Both the position numbers and the translations under genes were made by a program. The notes below the pieces were generated by a model. That model was not told the origin of the DNA. It saw only the letters and a program-made list of their open reading frames with translations, and did no database searches. This document shows positions 18,150 to 26,477 of a stretch of DNA of 64,000 nucleotides, one piece after another; within the stretch, counting starts at the first letter, position 1; every line of letters begins with the position of its first letter. Source of the stretch: Exiguobacterium sp. s122 (GTDB taxonomy: Bacteria > Bacillota > Bacilli > Exiguobacteriales > Exiguobacteriaceae); the NCBI RefSeq assembly GCF_018618475.1, contig NZ_JACSMD010000001.1, forward strand, positions 806,001 to 870,000, read 5' to 3'.

Positions 18150-20315
18150 ATGCATCACACACCCGACCAACAGACGACGACTCACGCGACAATCGAACGA
18201 GCCTCTTTATTGTCGTTCGAATTGATTCGGCTTGAAGTCGTCTCAGAATATGAAGCCATTCCTGTACAGATTGAACAAAACGGTCGCCCCATCGACTATA
18301 CGATTGTCGATGAGCGCTGGACCGAGACAGGGACGATTGAGCGAGATGTGAAGTTGTCCCGCCCCGTCTCGCTCGAGACCGTCTATACGGTCTTCCACCC
18401 GGGCCATCGGACTATCGTTGTCGTCCCGCGGGAAATCGTCCAAACCGAAGAATTTGAACGTCGTTATGCGTATGATGGGCCGCTCGGACTCGTGTTTGGT
18501 TCTTCCTCGATTGAAGCATTCGTTTGGTCTCCGGTCGCCTTCTCGATTTGGGTGACAGTGCACGATGAGACGAACCATCGTGAAATCGATCGATTCAGAA
18601 TGATGCGACAAAGTCGCGGCGTCTGGCATGCCGATATTCCGCGCTTGTATGAGGGCCAATTTTATCGACTACACGTGAAAACGCCGGTCGAGACGAACGA
18701 TGTCGTCGATCCCTACGCGAAAGCCGTCAGTCTTAATGGCGAGTTTGGCGTACTGGTCGATGTTGAGTCCCACCTCGCGTCGAGCGTCGAGAAAGTAGAG
18801 CGACCGCCGCTTCGAAAAGCGACCGATGCCGTCATTTATGAGCTTCACATTCGAGATTTTACGAGTCATCCGTCATCGACGAGCGAAATGAAAGGATTGT
18901 ACGGCAGCGTCGCGGAGGCCGGTCTCGTGACACGTGCCGGGCATCGTGCCGGACTAGACTATATAAAAGAGCTCGGTGTGACCCACGTTCAGCTATTGCC
19001 CGTCCACGATTTCGGAAGTATCGATGAGGCGACCCGTATGCCATACAATTGGGGATACGACCCGATTCACTGGTTCGCGCTAGAAGGGAGCTATGCGAGT
19101 GAACCGAGTGAGCCGCTTTCTCGCGTGACCGAATATGCAGCGCTCGTCACCGATTTGCATCGTGCAGGTCTACGCGTTGTCGTCGACGTTGTCATGAATC
19201 ACGTCTACGTCCGAGAACAGTCCGCACTTGAAGCGCTCGTCCCGTATTACTTTTTCCGATATGAACATGACGGCACGGTGGCGAACGGGACAGGAGTCGG
19301 TAACGATACCGCCTCTGAGCGTTATATGATGCGCCGGATGATTGTCGACTGCGTGTCGTATTTTGCGTCGACGTACCACGTGGATGGTTTCCGGTTCGAT
19401 TTAATGGGGATTCATGATGTGGAGACGATGAATCAAGTACGCATCGCACTCGACAAAATCGATCGTTCCATCCTTATGTATGGGGAAGGGTGGGATTTGG
19501 CAACGCCGCTCAGTCCGTCAGCGAAAGCGACATCGCATAACGCTGCCCATATGCCAAGAATCGGTCACTTCAATGATATGATGCGCGATGCGCTCAAGGG
19601 CTCGTCATTTAATGAGCGTGAGCGGGGATTCGTCTCTGGCAACGAATGGCGAGAATGGGAATTGCGAGAATGTCTGACCGGTGCCGTTCAAATTCCGAAC
19701 GTGACGGTCGGTCGGTTCCCGAGTCCGCAATACACGATCAATTATGTGGAAGCGCATGATAACCATACGACGTACGATAAGTTAAAGCTATCCTGCGAGG
19801 ACATCGATGAATCGACACGGCTGCGAATGCAGCGGTTCGCCACCGCCATCGTGCTCACGTCACAAGGGGTCCCGTTCTTGCACGCTGGACAAGAATTCGG
19901 ACGCACGAAACACGGGATCGAGAATAGCTATAATGCGCCGGACCGAATCAATCATTTCGATTGGGATCTTCGTGACGAACGCTCACATGAAGTCGAATAT
20001 GTGAAGACGTTACTCAAACTAAGACGGCGGCACACATGTTTTCGTTATGATACGCGACAACAAGTCATCGAACAGTTCAAATTTTTACCGTCACCACCAG
20101 GCGTCATCGCCTATGAAGTGACGGCGAGCCATTCGTATGATGCGTGGCAACGTGCCCGCGTCTATTTGAACGGAACGTTCAAGGACGTGACGTTCCACGC
20201 GGAAGGGAGCTGGAACGTGTTTGTTCAAGGCGAGACGGCGAGCCTGACTCCGATTGAACGGAATCCAAAAGAGATTCGAGTCGAGTCGTTGTCAATGACG
20301 ATTATCGCGTGTTAA
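18150..20315 (+). CDS. pulA: Type I pullulanase
   Basis: A 721-residue GH13 enzyme that cleaves alpha-1,6 branch points in pullulan, glycogen and limit dextrins. An N-terminal region with a CBM48-like domain is followed by the catalytic barrel; YNWGYDP (299-305) is the type I pullulanase signature. Catalytic residues are Asp417 (FRFD), Glu446 (YGEGWD) and Asp537 (EAHDNH). No signal peptide is visible, so it acts inside the cell, like B. subtilis AmyX. The start at ATG 18150 has a distant AGGAGAGG (about 12 bases). Confidence 0.93.
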   Translation: MHHTPDQQTTTHATIERASLLSFELIRLEVVSEYEAIPVQIEQNGRPIDYTIVDERWTETGTIERDVKLSRPVSLETVYTVFHPGHRTIVVVPREIVQTEEFERRYAYDGPLGLVFGSSSIEAFVWSPVAFSIWVTVHDETNHREIDRFRMMRQSRGVWHADIPRLYEGQFYRLHVKTPVETNDVVDPYAKAVSLNGEFGVLVDVESHLASSVEKVERPPLRKATDAVIYELHIRDFTSHPSSTSEMKGLYGSVAEAGLVTRAGHRAGLDYIKELGVTHVQLLPVHDFGSIDEATRMPYNWGYDPIHWFALEGSYASEPSEPLSRVTEYAALVTDLHRAGLRVVVDVVMNHVYVREQSALEALVPYYFFRYEHDGTVANGTGVGNDTASERYMMRRMIVDCVSYFASTYHVDGFRFDLMGIHDVETMNQVRIALDKIDRSILMYGEGWDLATPLSPSAKATSHNAAHMPRIGHFNDMMRDALKGSSFNERERGFVSGNEWREWELRECLTGAVQIPNVTVGRFPSPQYTINYVEAHDNHTTYDKLKLSCEDIDESTRLRMQRFATAIVLTSQGVPFLHAGQEFGRTKHGIENSYNAPDRINHFDWDLRDERSHEVEYVKTLLKLRRRHTCFRYDTRQQVIEQFKFLPSPPGVIAYEVTASHSYDAWQRARVYLNGTFKDVTFHAEGSWNVFVQGETASLTPIERNPKEIRVESLSMTIIAC

Positions 20316-20365
20316 TATGGTGATTGTATCTTTTTAACTTCTTATGAGATTTGAGCGTGATGACT

Positions 20366-21151
20366 ATGTATTCAGATATAATCGGTGCGCTCGGCGAGGA
20401 GTGGACGGTCGCCTCGGCAGGCGGCATCACAGGCGAGGCATACGTGGCGACGACGCGCCAACAAAAAATTTTCGTCAAGCGAAATTCGTCACCATTTTTG
20501 GCGATTTTATCTGCCGAAGGCATCGTTCCGAAATTGTTATGGACGAAACGGATGTATAATGGCGATGTCCTCAGCGCCCAACAATTTATTGAAGGCCGTG
20601 AATTATCACCAACCGACATGCAACGTTCAGACGTAGCGGCCCAACTTGGAAAAATCCATCACTCGAAAGAGCTATTATTCATGTTACAGCAACTAAATCA
20701 TACACCCGTCACGTCGGCCCTTTTGCTCCAACAATGTGTCGCGTACGGGCAAGACGAATCCAATCACGTCATCGATGAGGCGGTGCAGTGGCTCACCCGT
20801 CATCAGCCAATTGATGATGAGAGGGAACTCGTCGTCTGTCATTCTGATTTGAATCATAACAATTGGTTAGAAGATGAAGCCGGTCAACTGTATTTGACTG
20901 ATTGGGACGATGCGATTATCGCTGATCGTGCTTTCGACTTAGCCATGGTGCTCTATAGTTACGTGGATGAGGCGGATTGGGCGACATGGTTTTCTCAATA
21001 CGGGGTCAAATTGACGTCGTTATTGCGTGAACGCATGCATTGGTACGCCGTCGCCCAAACCGTGCTCACGATTTACGGGGAACAAAGTGAGTTAGAACGT
21101 CAAGAGGGCCTTTCCGTCTTGAAAGAGCTTCTTGACGAAACGGATGAATGA
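20366..21151 (+). CDS. ytmP: Phosphotransferase/kinase-like protein YtmP
   Basis: About 261 residues of the aminoglycoside phosphotransferase/choline kinase-like fold. The catalytic loop is HSDLNHNNW, the metal-binding motif is TDWDDA, and the ATP-site strand contains FVKRNSSPF. In Bacillus the gene also lies between pullulanase and trmB. The true substrate is unknown. The frame offers TTG 20351, GTG 20357, ATG 20360 and ATG 20366; no strong ribosome site decides, and the last fits the family length best. Confidence 0.85.
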   Translation: MYSDIIGALGEEWTVASAGGITGEAYVATTRQQKIFVKRNSSPFLAILSAEGIVPKLLWTKRMYNGDVLSAQQFIEGRELSPTDMQRSDVAAQLGKIHHSKELLFMLQQLNHTPVTSALLLQQCVAYGQDESNHVIDEAVQWLTRHQPIDDERELVVCHSDLNHNNWLEDEAGQLYLTDWDDAIIADRAFDLAMVLYSYVDEADWATWFSQYGVKLTSLLRERMHWYAVAQTVLTIYGEQSELERQEGLSVLKELLDETDE

Positions 21152-21154
21152 ACC

Positions 21155-21192
21155 TAAAAAAGGGATGACCCGATTATCGGGTCATCCCTTTC
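21155..21192 (-). terminator. Terminator, best oriented for the minus strand
   Basis: Hairpin GGGATGACCCGA / TCGGGTCATCCC with a three-base loop. On the minus strand it is followed by T6, on the plus strand only by TTT, so it mainly ends the transcript of the microprotein gene at 21201-21311 and secondarily ytmP. Confidence 0.75.
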
Positions 21193-21200
21193 AGTATGCA

Positions 21201-21311
21201 TCACACATCATCTGGCTTCATAAAGAACGCCCATACGAACGTCGCGATGACGGCGCTGAAAAATGTCAGTGGGGCCGCATAAAAAATCAAAAATTGGTCC
21301 AACGTGCTCAT
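21201..21311 (-). CDS. 36-residue membrane microprotein, CydS-like
   Basis: A short gene with ATG 21311, ribosome site GGGAGG eight bases upstream, stop at 21201-21203 and a minus-strand terminator right after. The product is MSTLDQFLIFYAAPL... followed by one hydrophobic helix and a short polar end (MKPDDV). The N-terminal FLIFYAAP plus helix resembles CydS, the single-helix third subunit of Firmicute cytochrome bd oxidase, which begins with a similar FLIMYAP segment. No cydA or cydB is nearby. The open frame, ribosome site and terminator are seen; the family assignment is an inference. Confidence 0.7.
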   Translation of the reverse strand: MSTLDQFLIFYAAPLTFFSAVIATFVWAFFMKPDDV

Positions 21312-21365
21312 TAACATAACCTCCCTACGAAGGATGATATACGTTCATTAAACAATGTTTTCGTG

Positions 21366-21371
21366 TATAAT
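21366..21371 (+). promoter_or_regulatory. -10 element ahead of trmB
   Basis: TATAAT 77 bases upstream of trmB with TTCATT about 16 bases before it as a weak -35. Confidence 0.45.
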
Positions 21372-21447
21372 CGCAAGGGGACTGCTTGCTCGATGGGCCA
21401 CAGTCGGAATAAACTTGAACATTTCATGAACGAAAGGTAGGATTTTC

Positions 21448-22095
21448 ATGCGATTACGCCATAAGCCTTGGGCGAAAGATTATATGCAGGCTCAAGAACA
21501 CGTTTTTATTACCGAACCAGAGACGTTAAAAGGGAAATGGAGCGAGGAGTTCGGAAACGACCATCCGCTCTTCATCGAGGTCGGCTCAGGGAAAGGTCAA
21601 TTTATTTTAGGGATGGCGAAACAATTTCCGGACGTCAACTTTATCGCCATTGAGTTGTTCGAGAGCGTGGCCGTATCCATCGTTCAAAAATTGGTCGAAA
21701 CGCCGATGGCAAACGTGCGTGTCTTGACCGTCGATGCGAAGCAACTCGTCGACTACTTTGAAGCTGGCGAAGTCGACCGAGTCTATTTGAACTTCTCAGA
21801 TCCGTGGCCGAAAACACGTCATGCGAAACGACGTTTGACGTATAAGACGTTCCTTGCCACGTACGAGGCGGTCTTGCCGCGCGGGGGCGAGATTCATTTT
21901 AAGACAGATAACCGCGGTCTATTCGAATACTCGCTCGAAAGTATGAGCCAGTACGGGATGTACTTCACGGATATTTCACTTGATCTTCACGTGAAGGAAC
22001 CAGAAGATAATGTCAGAACAGAGTATGAAGAGCGGTTTAGCGCCATGGGACAGCCGATCTATCGAATGGAAGCCGCCTTCCGCTCGAAAATTTGA
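21448..22095 (+). CDS. trmB: tRNA (guanine-N7-)-methyltransferase
   Basis: A 215-residue SAM-dependent enzyme that makes m7G46 in tRNA variable loops. The SAM-binding loop is IEVGSGKGQF (about residues 47-56), and the TrmB signature NFSDPWPKTRHAKRRL is present. ATG 21448 has AAAGGTAGG upstream. It lies downstream of ytmP in Bacillus as well (ytmQ). It has its own promoter-like -10 element, and no clear terminator follows. Confidence 0.95.
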   Translation: MRLRHKPWAKDYMQAQEHVFITEPETLKGKWSEEFGNDHPLFIEVGSGKGQFILGMAKQFPDVNFIAIELFESVAVSIVQKLVETPMANVRVLTVDAKQLVDYFEAGEVDRVYLNFSDPWPKTRHAKRRLTYKTFLATYEAVLPRGGEIHFKTDNRGLFEYSLESMSQYGMYFTDISLDLHVKEPEDNVRTEYEERFSAMGQPIYRMEAAFRSKI

Positions 22096-22200
22096 CACGC
22101 TTTTTTCTTATTTTAATAGCATTTTCTTCACACTTTTTTCTTTCTTCTTGGTACAATAGGAATGACGCTAAATTGGAATTAGAGAAGGGGGAACATGGGG

Positions 22201-22710
22201 ATGTTGAAAAAAGCATGGGCAAGCCTGCTTGCAGTAATCTTCATTCTAACAATTGCACCACTTAATACGTCGGCGAACGAGGCGTTCTTGGATGCCCTCG
22301 AAGAGGACTTAAAAGCCACGCATTATGATTACAAAGAAGGAACGGCTGAAATCATCAAGCAAGAGACGCTCCGGTCTTCGAACGGCAATGAAATCATTGC
22401 AGCGGTTGTCGAAATCGACACGATTCGTGACGGCATCTTCATCACACGTAAGACGGAATACCATTACTTCGATGCGACAGAAAACAAGATTTTAGCTACA
22501 GCAGATCTTGGTGAAGTCGAGGGAGCAACAGAATTTTCAGATGCAAACATCGATTTGCTCGGACAAAAAGTTGTTTACTGGTTACCTGTGTTAATCATGT
22601 TGTTGTTGATTGCGATTCCAGCACTCGTCTTATTCTTCGTCGTGCCACGTTTCTACTCGACGACAGAATACATGAACCCGATTTACGAGAAAAACGATAA
22701 CCCACGCTAA
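22201..22710 (+). CDS. Secreted or anchored protein with N- and C-terminal membrane segments, unknown
   Basis: A protein of about 169 residues that I do not recognise. A signal-like segment MLKKAWASLLAVIFILTIAP opens it, ending near SANEAF, and a second hydrophobic helix lies at about residues 126-150, followed by a short polar tail. The middle (about 30-120) is a small mixed, charged domain, probably outside the cell. The ATG at 22201 is nine bases from AGAAGGGGG; the ATG at 22195 is too close. A TACAAT at about 22152 may be its -10. A very long hairpin ends the transcript. Confidence 0.7.
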   Translation: MLKKAWASLLAVIFILTIAPLNTSANEAFLDALEEDLKATHYDYKEGTAEIIKQETLRSSNGNEIIAAVVEIDTIRDGIFITRKTEYHYFDATENKILATADLGEVEGATEFSDANIDLLGQKVVYWLPVLIMLLLIAIPALVLFFVVPRFYSTTEYMNPIYEKNDNPR

Positions 22711-22712
22711 AT

Positions 22713-22792
22713 GAAAAGAGCCGAATGAACTGCCCTATAAAGTTGGAATTTCATGTCCGACTTTTATGGTTCAGTTCAAAAGGCTCTTTTTT
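22713..22792 (+). terminator. Unusually long three-tier hairpin terminator
   Basis: Outer stem AAAAGAGCC / GGCTCTTTT, middle stem TGAACTG / CAGTTCA and inner stem CCTATAAAGTTGGA / TCCGACTTTTATGG nest into one hairpin of nearly 80 bases, followed by T7. It lies between this gene and the convergent dhaM. Confidence 0.75.
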
Positions 22793-23163
22793 TACGTTTC
22801 CTGTTGCAATTGATCCATGATTTGATCGAGTTCCATCCCGTTTCCAGACGACACAGCTGCAACGAACGCACTTTCGACGATCGGACCGTCATAAAATTGG
22901 ACGGTCTTGTCACCTTCATACATGTCGACAGCCAGTTCGGCGTTCATAGTAGCCGAACCGATGTCGGATAAGAGAAGGGCTTCTTTATCGACGGCTTCGA
23001 TGGCCTCGAGGATTCGGGTCACATCTGTCCCGATACTGCCGTCCTCGAGTCCGCCAGCGAGATGGATGGGTACAGTTGGAGCCATTTCCTTCAACAAGTC
23101 TTGAATCCCTTCAGCAATTTTGTTGCTATGGGAGACGATGATGAGTTCGACGATCTCAATCAA
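22792..23163 (-). CDS. dhaM: Dihydroxyacetone kinase phosphotransfer subunit DhaM
   Basis: A 123-residue EIIA-Man-type protein that receives a phosphate from HPr and hands it to ADP bound on DhaL. The phosphorylated histidine is His12 in IIVSHSNKIA. It is the short DhaM form, without fused HPr or EI domains. It overlaps dhaL by 8 bases. The only usual start codon is TTG 23163, which directly abuts GGAGG; an ATT or ATC slightly downstream would be better spaced, so the start is uncertain. Confidence 0.9.
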   Translation of the reverse strand: MIEIVELIIVSHSNKIAEGIQDLLKEMAPTVPIHLAGGLEDGSIGTDVTRILEAIEAVDKEALLLSDIGSATMNAELAVDMYEGDKTVQFYDGPIVESAFVAAVSSGNGMELDQIMDQLQQET

Positions 23164-23746
23164 CCTCCTTCATGATGGCTTTCAAGATGATGGCGCTTGA
23201 CATCGCTCCAGGGTCAATCGTGCCCCGCGAACTCTCTCCGAAATAAGAGGCGCGGCCTTTCGTTGCTTTCATGTCTTCCGTGTCTTTAACGAGTCGATCG
23301 AGTTTTTCAGTGAAATCGTCCGATTCGGACAAATCCGTCAAAAACGGTTCCCACACATCGACCATCGTTTTTTGGCCAACCTCGGATTTTCCACGTGCTT
23401 TAATGGACGCGGAACCTTCTTCAAGCGCCGACTTGACGAGTGAGAAGTCAGCTTCGGTCGCATCGCCGAACGCTGTCGCGGCTTTGACGAAAGCCGAGCC
23501 GTATAACGGGCCGGCAGCTCCACCGACTTTTGCCATGAGCGTCATGCCGACTTTTTTACTTAAGGCCCCAAGGGAGTCATAGTCCTCATTTAAAATGGTG
23601 GACACAGCGTCAAAACCGCGTGACATATTGATGCCATGATCCCCGTCCCCGATGGCGCGATCTAAGTCGGTCAACGTATCTTTATTTGCCTCGATTTCTG
23701 ATTGGGCGTTCCGTAGCGCTTCTTTCAATCCATCAATCGTTAACAT
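23156..23746 (-). CDS. dhaL: Dihydroxyacetone kinase subunit DhaL
   Basis: A 196-residue all-helical ADP-binding subunit that passes phosphate from DhaM to dihydroxyacetone bound on DhaK. The Mg2+-binding acids are in IGDGDHG (32-38), and GGAAGPLYG is the nucleotide-cap motif. ATG 23746 has GAGGTG eight bases upstream. Only 19 bases separate it from dhaK, and the gene order dhaK-dhaL-dhaM is the standard PTS-dependent operon. Confidence 0.95.
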   Translation of the reverse strand: MLTIDGLKEALRNAQSEIEANKDTLTDLDRAIGDGDHGINMSRGFDAVSTILNEDYDSLGALSKKVGMTLMAKVGGAAGPLYGSAFVKAATAFGDATEADFSLVKSALEEGSASIKARGKSEVGQKTMVDVWEPFLTDLSESDDFTEKLDRLVKDTEDMKATKGRASYFGESSRGTIDPGAMSSAIILKAIMKEVD

Positions 23747-23765
23747 GCGATCAACACCTCATTCG

Positions 23766-24743
23766 TCAAATTTTGAACCCGTGTGCGGCCGAAGGCGCAT
23801 CCAAATATGTCGTGATTTCTTCGTCAAGCGGAAGGAGCGTAATGGAGAAGCCGTGCATCTCGAGCGACGTCATATAGTTGCCGACATACTTCCGCTTCAA
23901 CGTATAGCCGGCGTCCTCTAGTTTTTTGGCGACGAAGTGATACGTCACATACAGTTCAGACAGCGGTGTACCGCCCATGCCGTTGACCATGACGGCCACT
24001 TCACCAGGCTCGACTTCTTGTTTCAAATGGTCGAGCAAGTCGTCAACGATTGAGTCGACGCTCGTCGTCGGTTTCCGTTCGACCCCACGCTCCCCGTGAA
24101 TCCCGATCCCGATCTCCATTTCTTCTTCGTTTAAATCGAAGCCAGGTTTACCGCTGACCGGCATGTAACACGGTTCGACGGCCATCCCCATCGAGCGGAC
24201 GTGGCTCGCGACCTTCTCGGCAACGGCTTTCACTTCTTCGAGCGACTTGCCGCTTGCAGCCGCTGCACCGGCGACTTTATGAACGAACACAGTACCGGCG
24301 ACGCCACGACGGTCGTCTTTGTTTGAGATGGCGACATCATCGGCGACGACGACGTGGTCGACTTTGATGCCTTCGGCGTCAGCCAGTTCGGCCGCGAGTT
24401 CGAAGTTCATGACGTCACCGGCGTAGTTTTTCACGACGAGAAGCACGCCGTTCCCACCATCCGCCGCTTTAATTCCTTCAAGTACCATGTCCGGCGTCGG
24501 TGAGGTGAACACTTCTCCACACACCGCCGCGTCGAGCATCCCATCGCCGACATAACCAGCGTGCGCAGGCTCGTGTCCACTTCCGCCACCGGAGACGAGA
24601 CCGACTTTTCCAGACTTCGCGCCATCGGCCCGACAGATGACGTTTACCCCTTCGATACGACCGTACACATCAGGATGGGCATGGACCATTCCTTCCACCA
24701 TTTGCGATACGAGCTCATTTGCCTCACCGATCAGTTTCTTCAC
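23766..24743 (-). CDS. dhaK: Dihydroxyacetone kinase subunit DhaK
   Basis: A 325-residue substrate-binding subunit. His216 in GIGIHGE forms the hemiaminal link to dihydroxyacetone; GGGSGHEPAHAGYVG (52-66) and Asp110 in YAGD contribute the rest of the active site. The start is GTG 24743 with AAAGGAGTGA upstream. The operon has no glycerol dehydrogenase, aquaporin or DhaR/DhaS regulator beside it in this window. Confidence 0.95.
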   Translation of the reverse strand: MKKLIGEANELVSQMVEGMVHAHPDVYGRIEGVNVICRADGAKSGKVGLVSGGGSGHEPAHAGYVGDGMLDAAVCGEVFTSPTPDMVLEGIKAADGGNGVLLVVKNYAGDVMNFELAAELADAEGIKVDHVVVADDVAISNKDDRRGVAGTVFVHKVAGAAAASGKSLEEVKAVAEKVASHVRSMGMAVEPCYMPVSGKPGFDLNEEEMEIGIGIHGERGVERKPTTSVDSIVDDLLDHLKQEVEPGEVAVMVNGMGGTPLSELYVTYHFVAKKLEDAGYTLKRKYVGNYMTSLEMHGFSITLLPLDEEITTYLDAPSAAHGFKI

Positions 24744-24812
24744 GAGGGATCACTCCTTTTCATTTTTAAAAAAGTACCAATTACATTTTTCCACTTTTAT
24801 CGTAGGATTAAA

Positions 24813-24842
24813 CAAAAAAAGCCGGCGAGTATTCGCCGACTT
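24813..24842 (-). terminator. Terminator of the ytzB-like gene
   Basis: Minus-strand hairpin GTCGGCGAAT...CTCGCCGGC followed by T7, directly after the stop codon at 24845. Confidence 0.85.
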
Positions 24843-24844
24843 GA

Positions 24845-25147
24845 TTACGCATATTCAAGTAGTGCACCAGTCTCAGAATCGACTGTGAACTGGTATGTTT
24901 TTTCTTCGTCATTCTCAAGAACGGAAATGCCGCCTTTGAAGACGTCATACTCGCGACCGTCATACGTATACACTTCAGGTGATGCCGAGATCCATGCCCC
25001 TTGGACATGACCTTTGGCAGAAAACGCGCGTTTCGTGTATTCGAGCGCATCCTCAGCCGATAAGCTTCGTTCATCTAACACTTTCTTCGTCATAAGTGCG
25101 GCAACGACAGCGACCCCGATTCCAACTAACCAATACCTTTTCTTCAT
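24845..25147 (-). CDS. ytzB: YtzB-like small protein with N-terminal membrane anchor and PepSY-like domain
   Basis: A 100-residue protein with an N-terminal helix (YWLVGIGVAVVAALM) and a compact C-terminal domain whose end, YQFTVDSETGALLEY, has the look of a PepSY repeat. The Bacillus counterpart YtzB lies next to ytoP in the same divergent arrangement. The start at ATG 25147 has GGGGAGG upstream; the 27-codon extension to 25228 overlaps the ytoP promoter. The role is unknown; PepSY domains often inhibit or regulate extracytoplasmic proteases. Confidence 0.75.
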   Translation of the reverse strand: MKKRYWLVGIGVAVVAALMTKKVLDERSLSAEDALEYTKRAFSAKGHVQGAWISASPEVYTYDGREYDVFKGGISVLENDEEKTYQFTVDSETGALLEYA

Positions 25148-25282
25148 ATGACTACCTCCCCTTGAACTATGGCTATCATGTACATCGTACCAAAACCTGT
25201 ACCCCATTGGAATGAAAACCATTCGCATCTAGTGAAATCTTCTGTATATAATGAGGGCACAACGGTTGAAGGGATGAGACAG

Positions 25283-26356
25283 ATGGAACAAAAAACAAGA
25301 GACTTATTTAAGACGTTGACCGAACTGCCGGGGGCACCAGGTTTTGAGTCTGACGTGCGCCAGTTCGTGCGGGACCGCATCACGCCACATGCGGATGAAA
25401 TCATGACGGACGGCATCGGCTCGATTTTTGGAAAACGAGTCGGAGACGAGTCGGGTCCGCGCATCATGGTCGCCGGCCATATGGATGAAGTCGCGTTCAT
25501 GGTGACCCGCATCACGGAAAACGGCATGCTATACATACAACCACTCGGCGGCTGGTGGAGCCAAGTGCTCATGGCGCAACGGTTTGACATCGTCACAAGC
25601 GATGGGAAAATCCCAGGCGTTGTCGCTTCGACACCGCCGCACTTGCTCGGGCCGGATGCGATGAATAAGCCGATGGACATGAAACAGATGTTCATTGATA
25701 TCGGTGCTGACTCGAAAGAAGAAGCAGAATCGTGGGGCGTTCGACCGGGTCTATCGGCTGTTCCGACGAGTGACTTCACACCGCTCAAACACCCAAAAAA
25801 AATTATGGCGAAAGCATGGGATAACCGATATGGTGTCGGGCTTGCCATCGAGTTGCTTGAAGAGACGACGAAAGACGATCACCCGAACATCCTCTTCTCC
25901 GGGGCGACTGTTCAAGAAGAAGTTGGCCTTCGCGGCGCCCAGACGGCTGCCGAAATGATTCAACCGGACGTCGCGCTCGTGCTTGACGCATCGCCAGCGA
26001 ACGATGCCTCTGGTAATAAGACTGAGTTCGGTCAGCTCGGAGAAGGAGCGCTTATCCGCATCCTCGACCGTGTCATGGTCATGTCCCCAGAAATGCGCGA
26101 CTTCTTGCTCGATACAGCTTCAGATGAAAACATTAAGACGCAATATTTTGTTTCACCAGGTGGAACAGACGCGGGACGAATTCATATGAGCGGTCAAGGG
26201 GTGCCAACTGCAGTCATCGGGGTCGCAGCACGTTATATTCACACACATGCATCGATTTTGCACACAGATGACTATGAAGCGGCAAAAGCGCTCTTGAAAG
26301 CACTCGTCAAACGGCTCGACCGCTCGACGATGGAGACGCTTCGTGCCTCACGTTAA
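25283..26356 (+). CDS. ytoP: M42 family glutamyl aminopeptidase-like protein YtoP
   Basis: A 357-residue M42 metallopeptidase. Metal ligands are His66 (AGHMDEV, with Asp68), Asp180 (AWDNRYG), Glu212-Glu213 (QEEVG), Asp235 (LDASPAND) and His322 (IHTHAS), the complete family set. These enzymes form large dodecameric shells that trim peptides from the N-terminus. ATG 25283 is nine bases from GAAGGG. A TATAAT at about 25245 lies upstream. A terminator follows, so it is a single-gene unit. Confidence 0.93.
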   Translation: MEQKTRDLFKTLTELPGAPGFESDVRQFVRDRITPHADEIMTDGIGSIFGKRVGDESGPRIMVAGHMDEVAFMVTRITENGMLYIQPLGGWWSQVLMAQRFDIVTSDGKIPGVVASTPPHLLGPDAMNKPMDMKQMFIDIGADSKEEAESWGVRPGLSAVPTSDFTPLKHPKKIMAKAWDNRYGVGLAIELLEETTKDDHPNILFSGATVQEEVGLRGAQTAAEMIQPDVALVLDASPANDASGNKTEFGQLGEGALIRILDRVMVMSPEMRDFLLDTASDENIKTQYFVSPGGTDAGRIHMSGQGVPTAVIGVAARYIHTHASILHTDDYEAAKALLKALVKRLDRSTMETLRASR

Positions 26357-26361
26357 CGCGT

Positions 26362-26390
26362 AACGTCACTTTTTGAAGTGACGTTTTTTA
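26362..26390 (+). terminator. ytoP terminator
   Basis: Stem AACGTCACTT / AAGTGACGTT with a four-base loop and T6. Confidence 0.85.
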
Positions 26391-26418
26391 TTGCTATTTG
26401 TCAGGAAATGCTTATACT
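26391..26418 (+). promoter_or_regulatory. Promoter of the PTS-IIC-like gene
   Basis: TTGCTA (26391-26396), a 16-base spacer and TATACT (26413-26418). Confidence 0.6.
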
Positions 26419-26477
26419 AAATATCGTGTGAAGACATGAACTTTACTACTGACAAGACAATGAAAAGAGGAAGAACC

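Noticed and set aside
25144-25848. 234-codon minus-strand frame opposite ytoP
   Set aside because: The plus-strand M42 peptidase has all metal ligands; this frame is its shadow.
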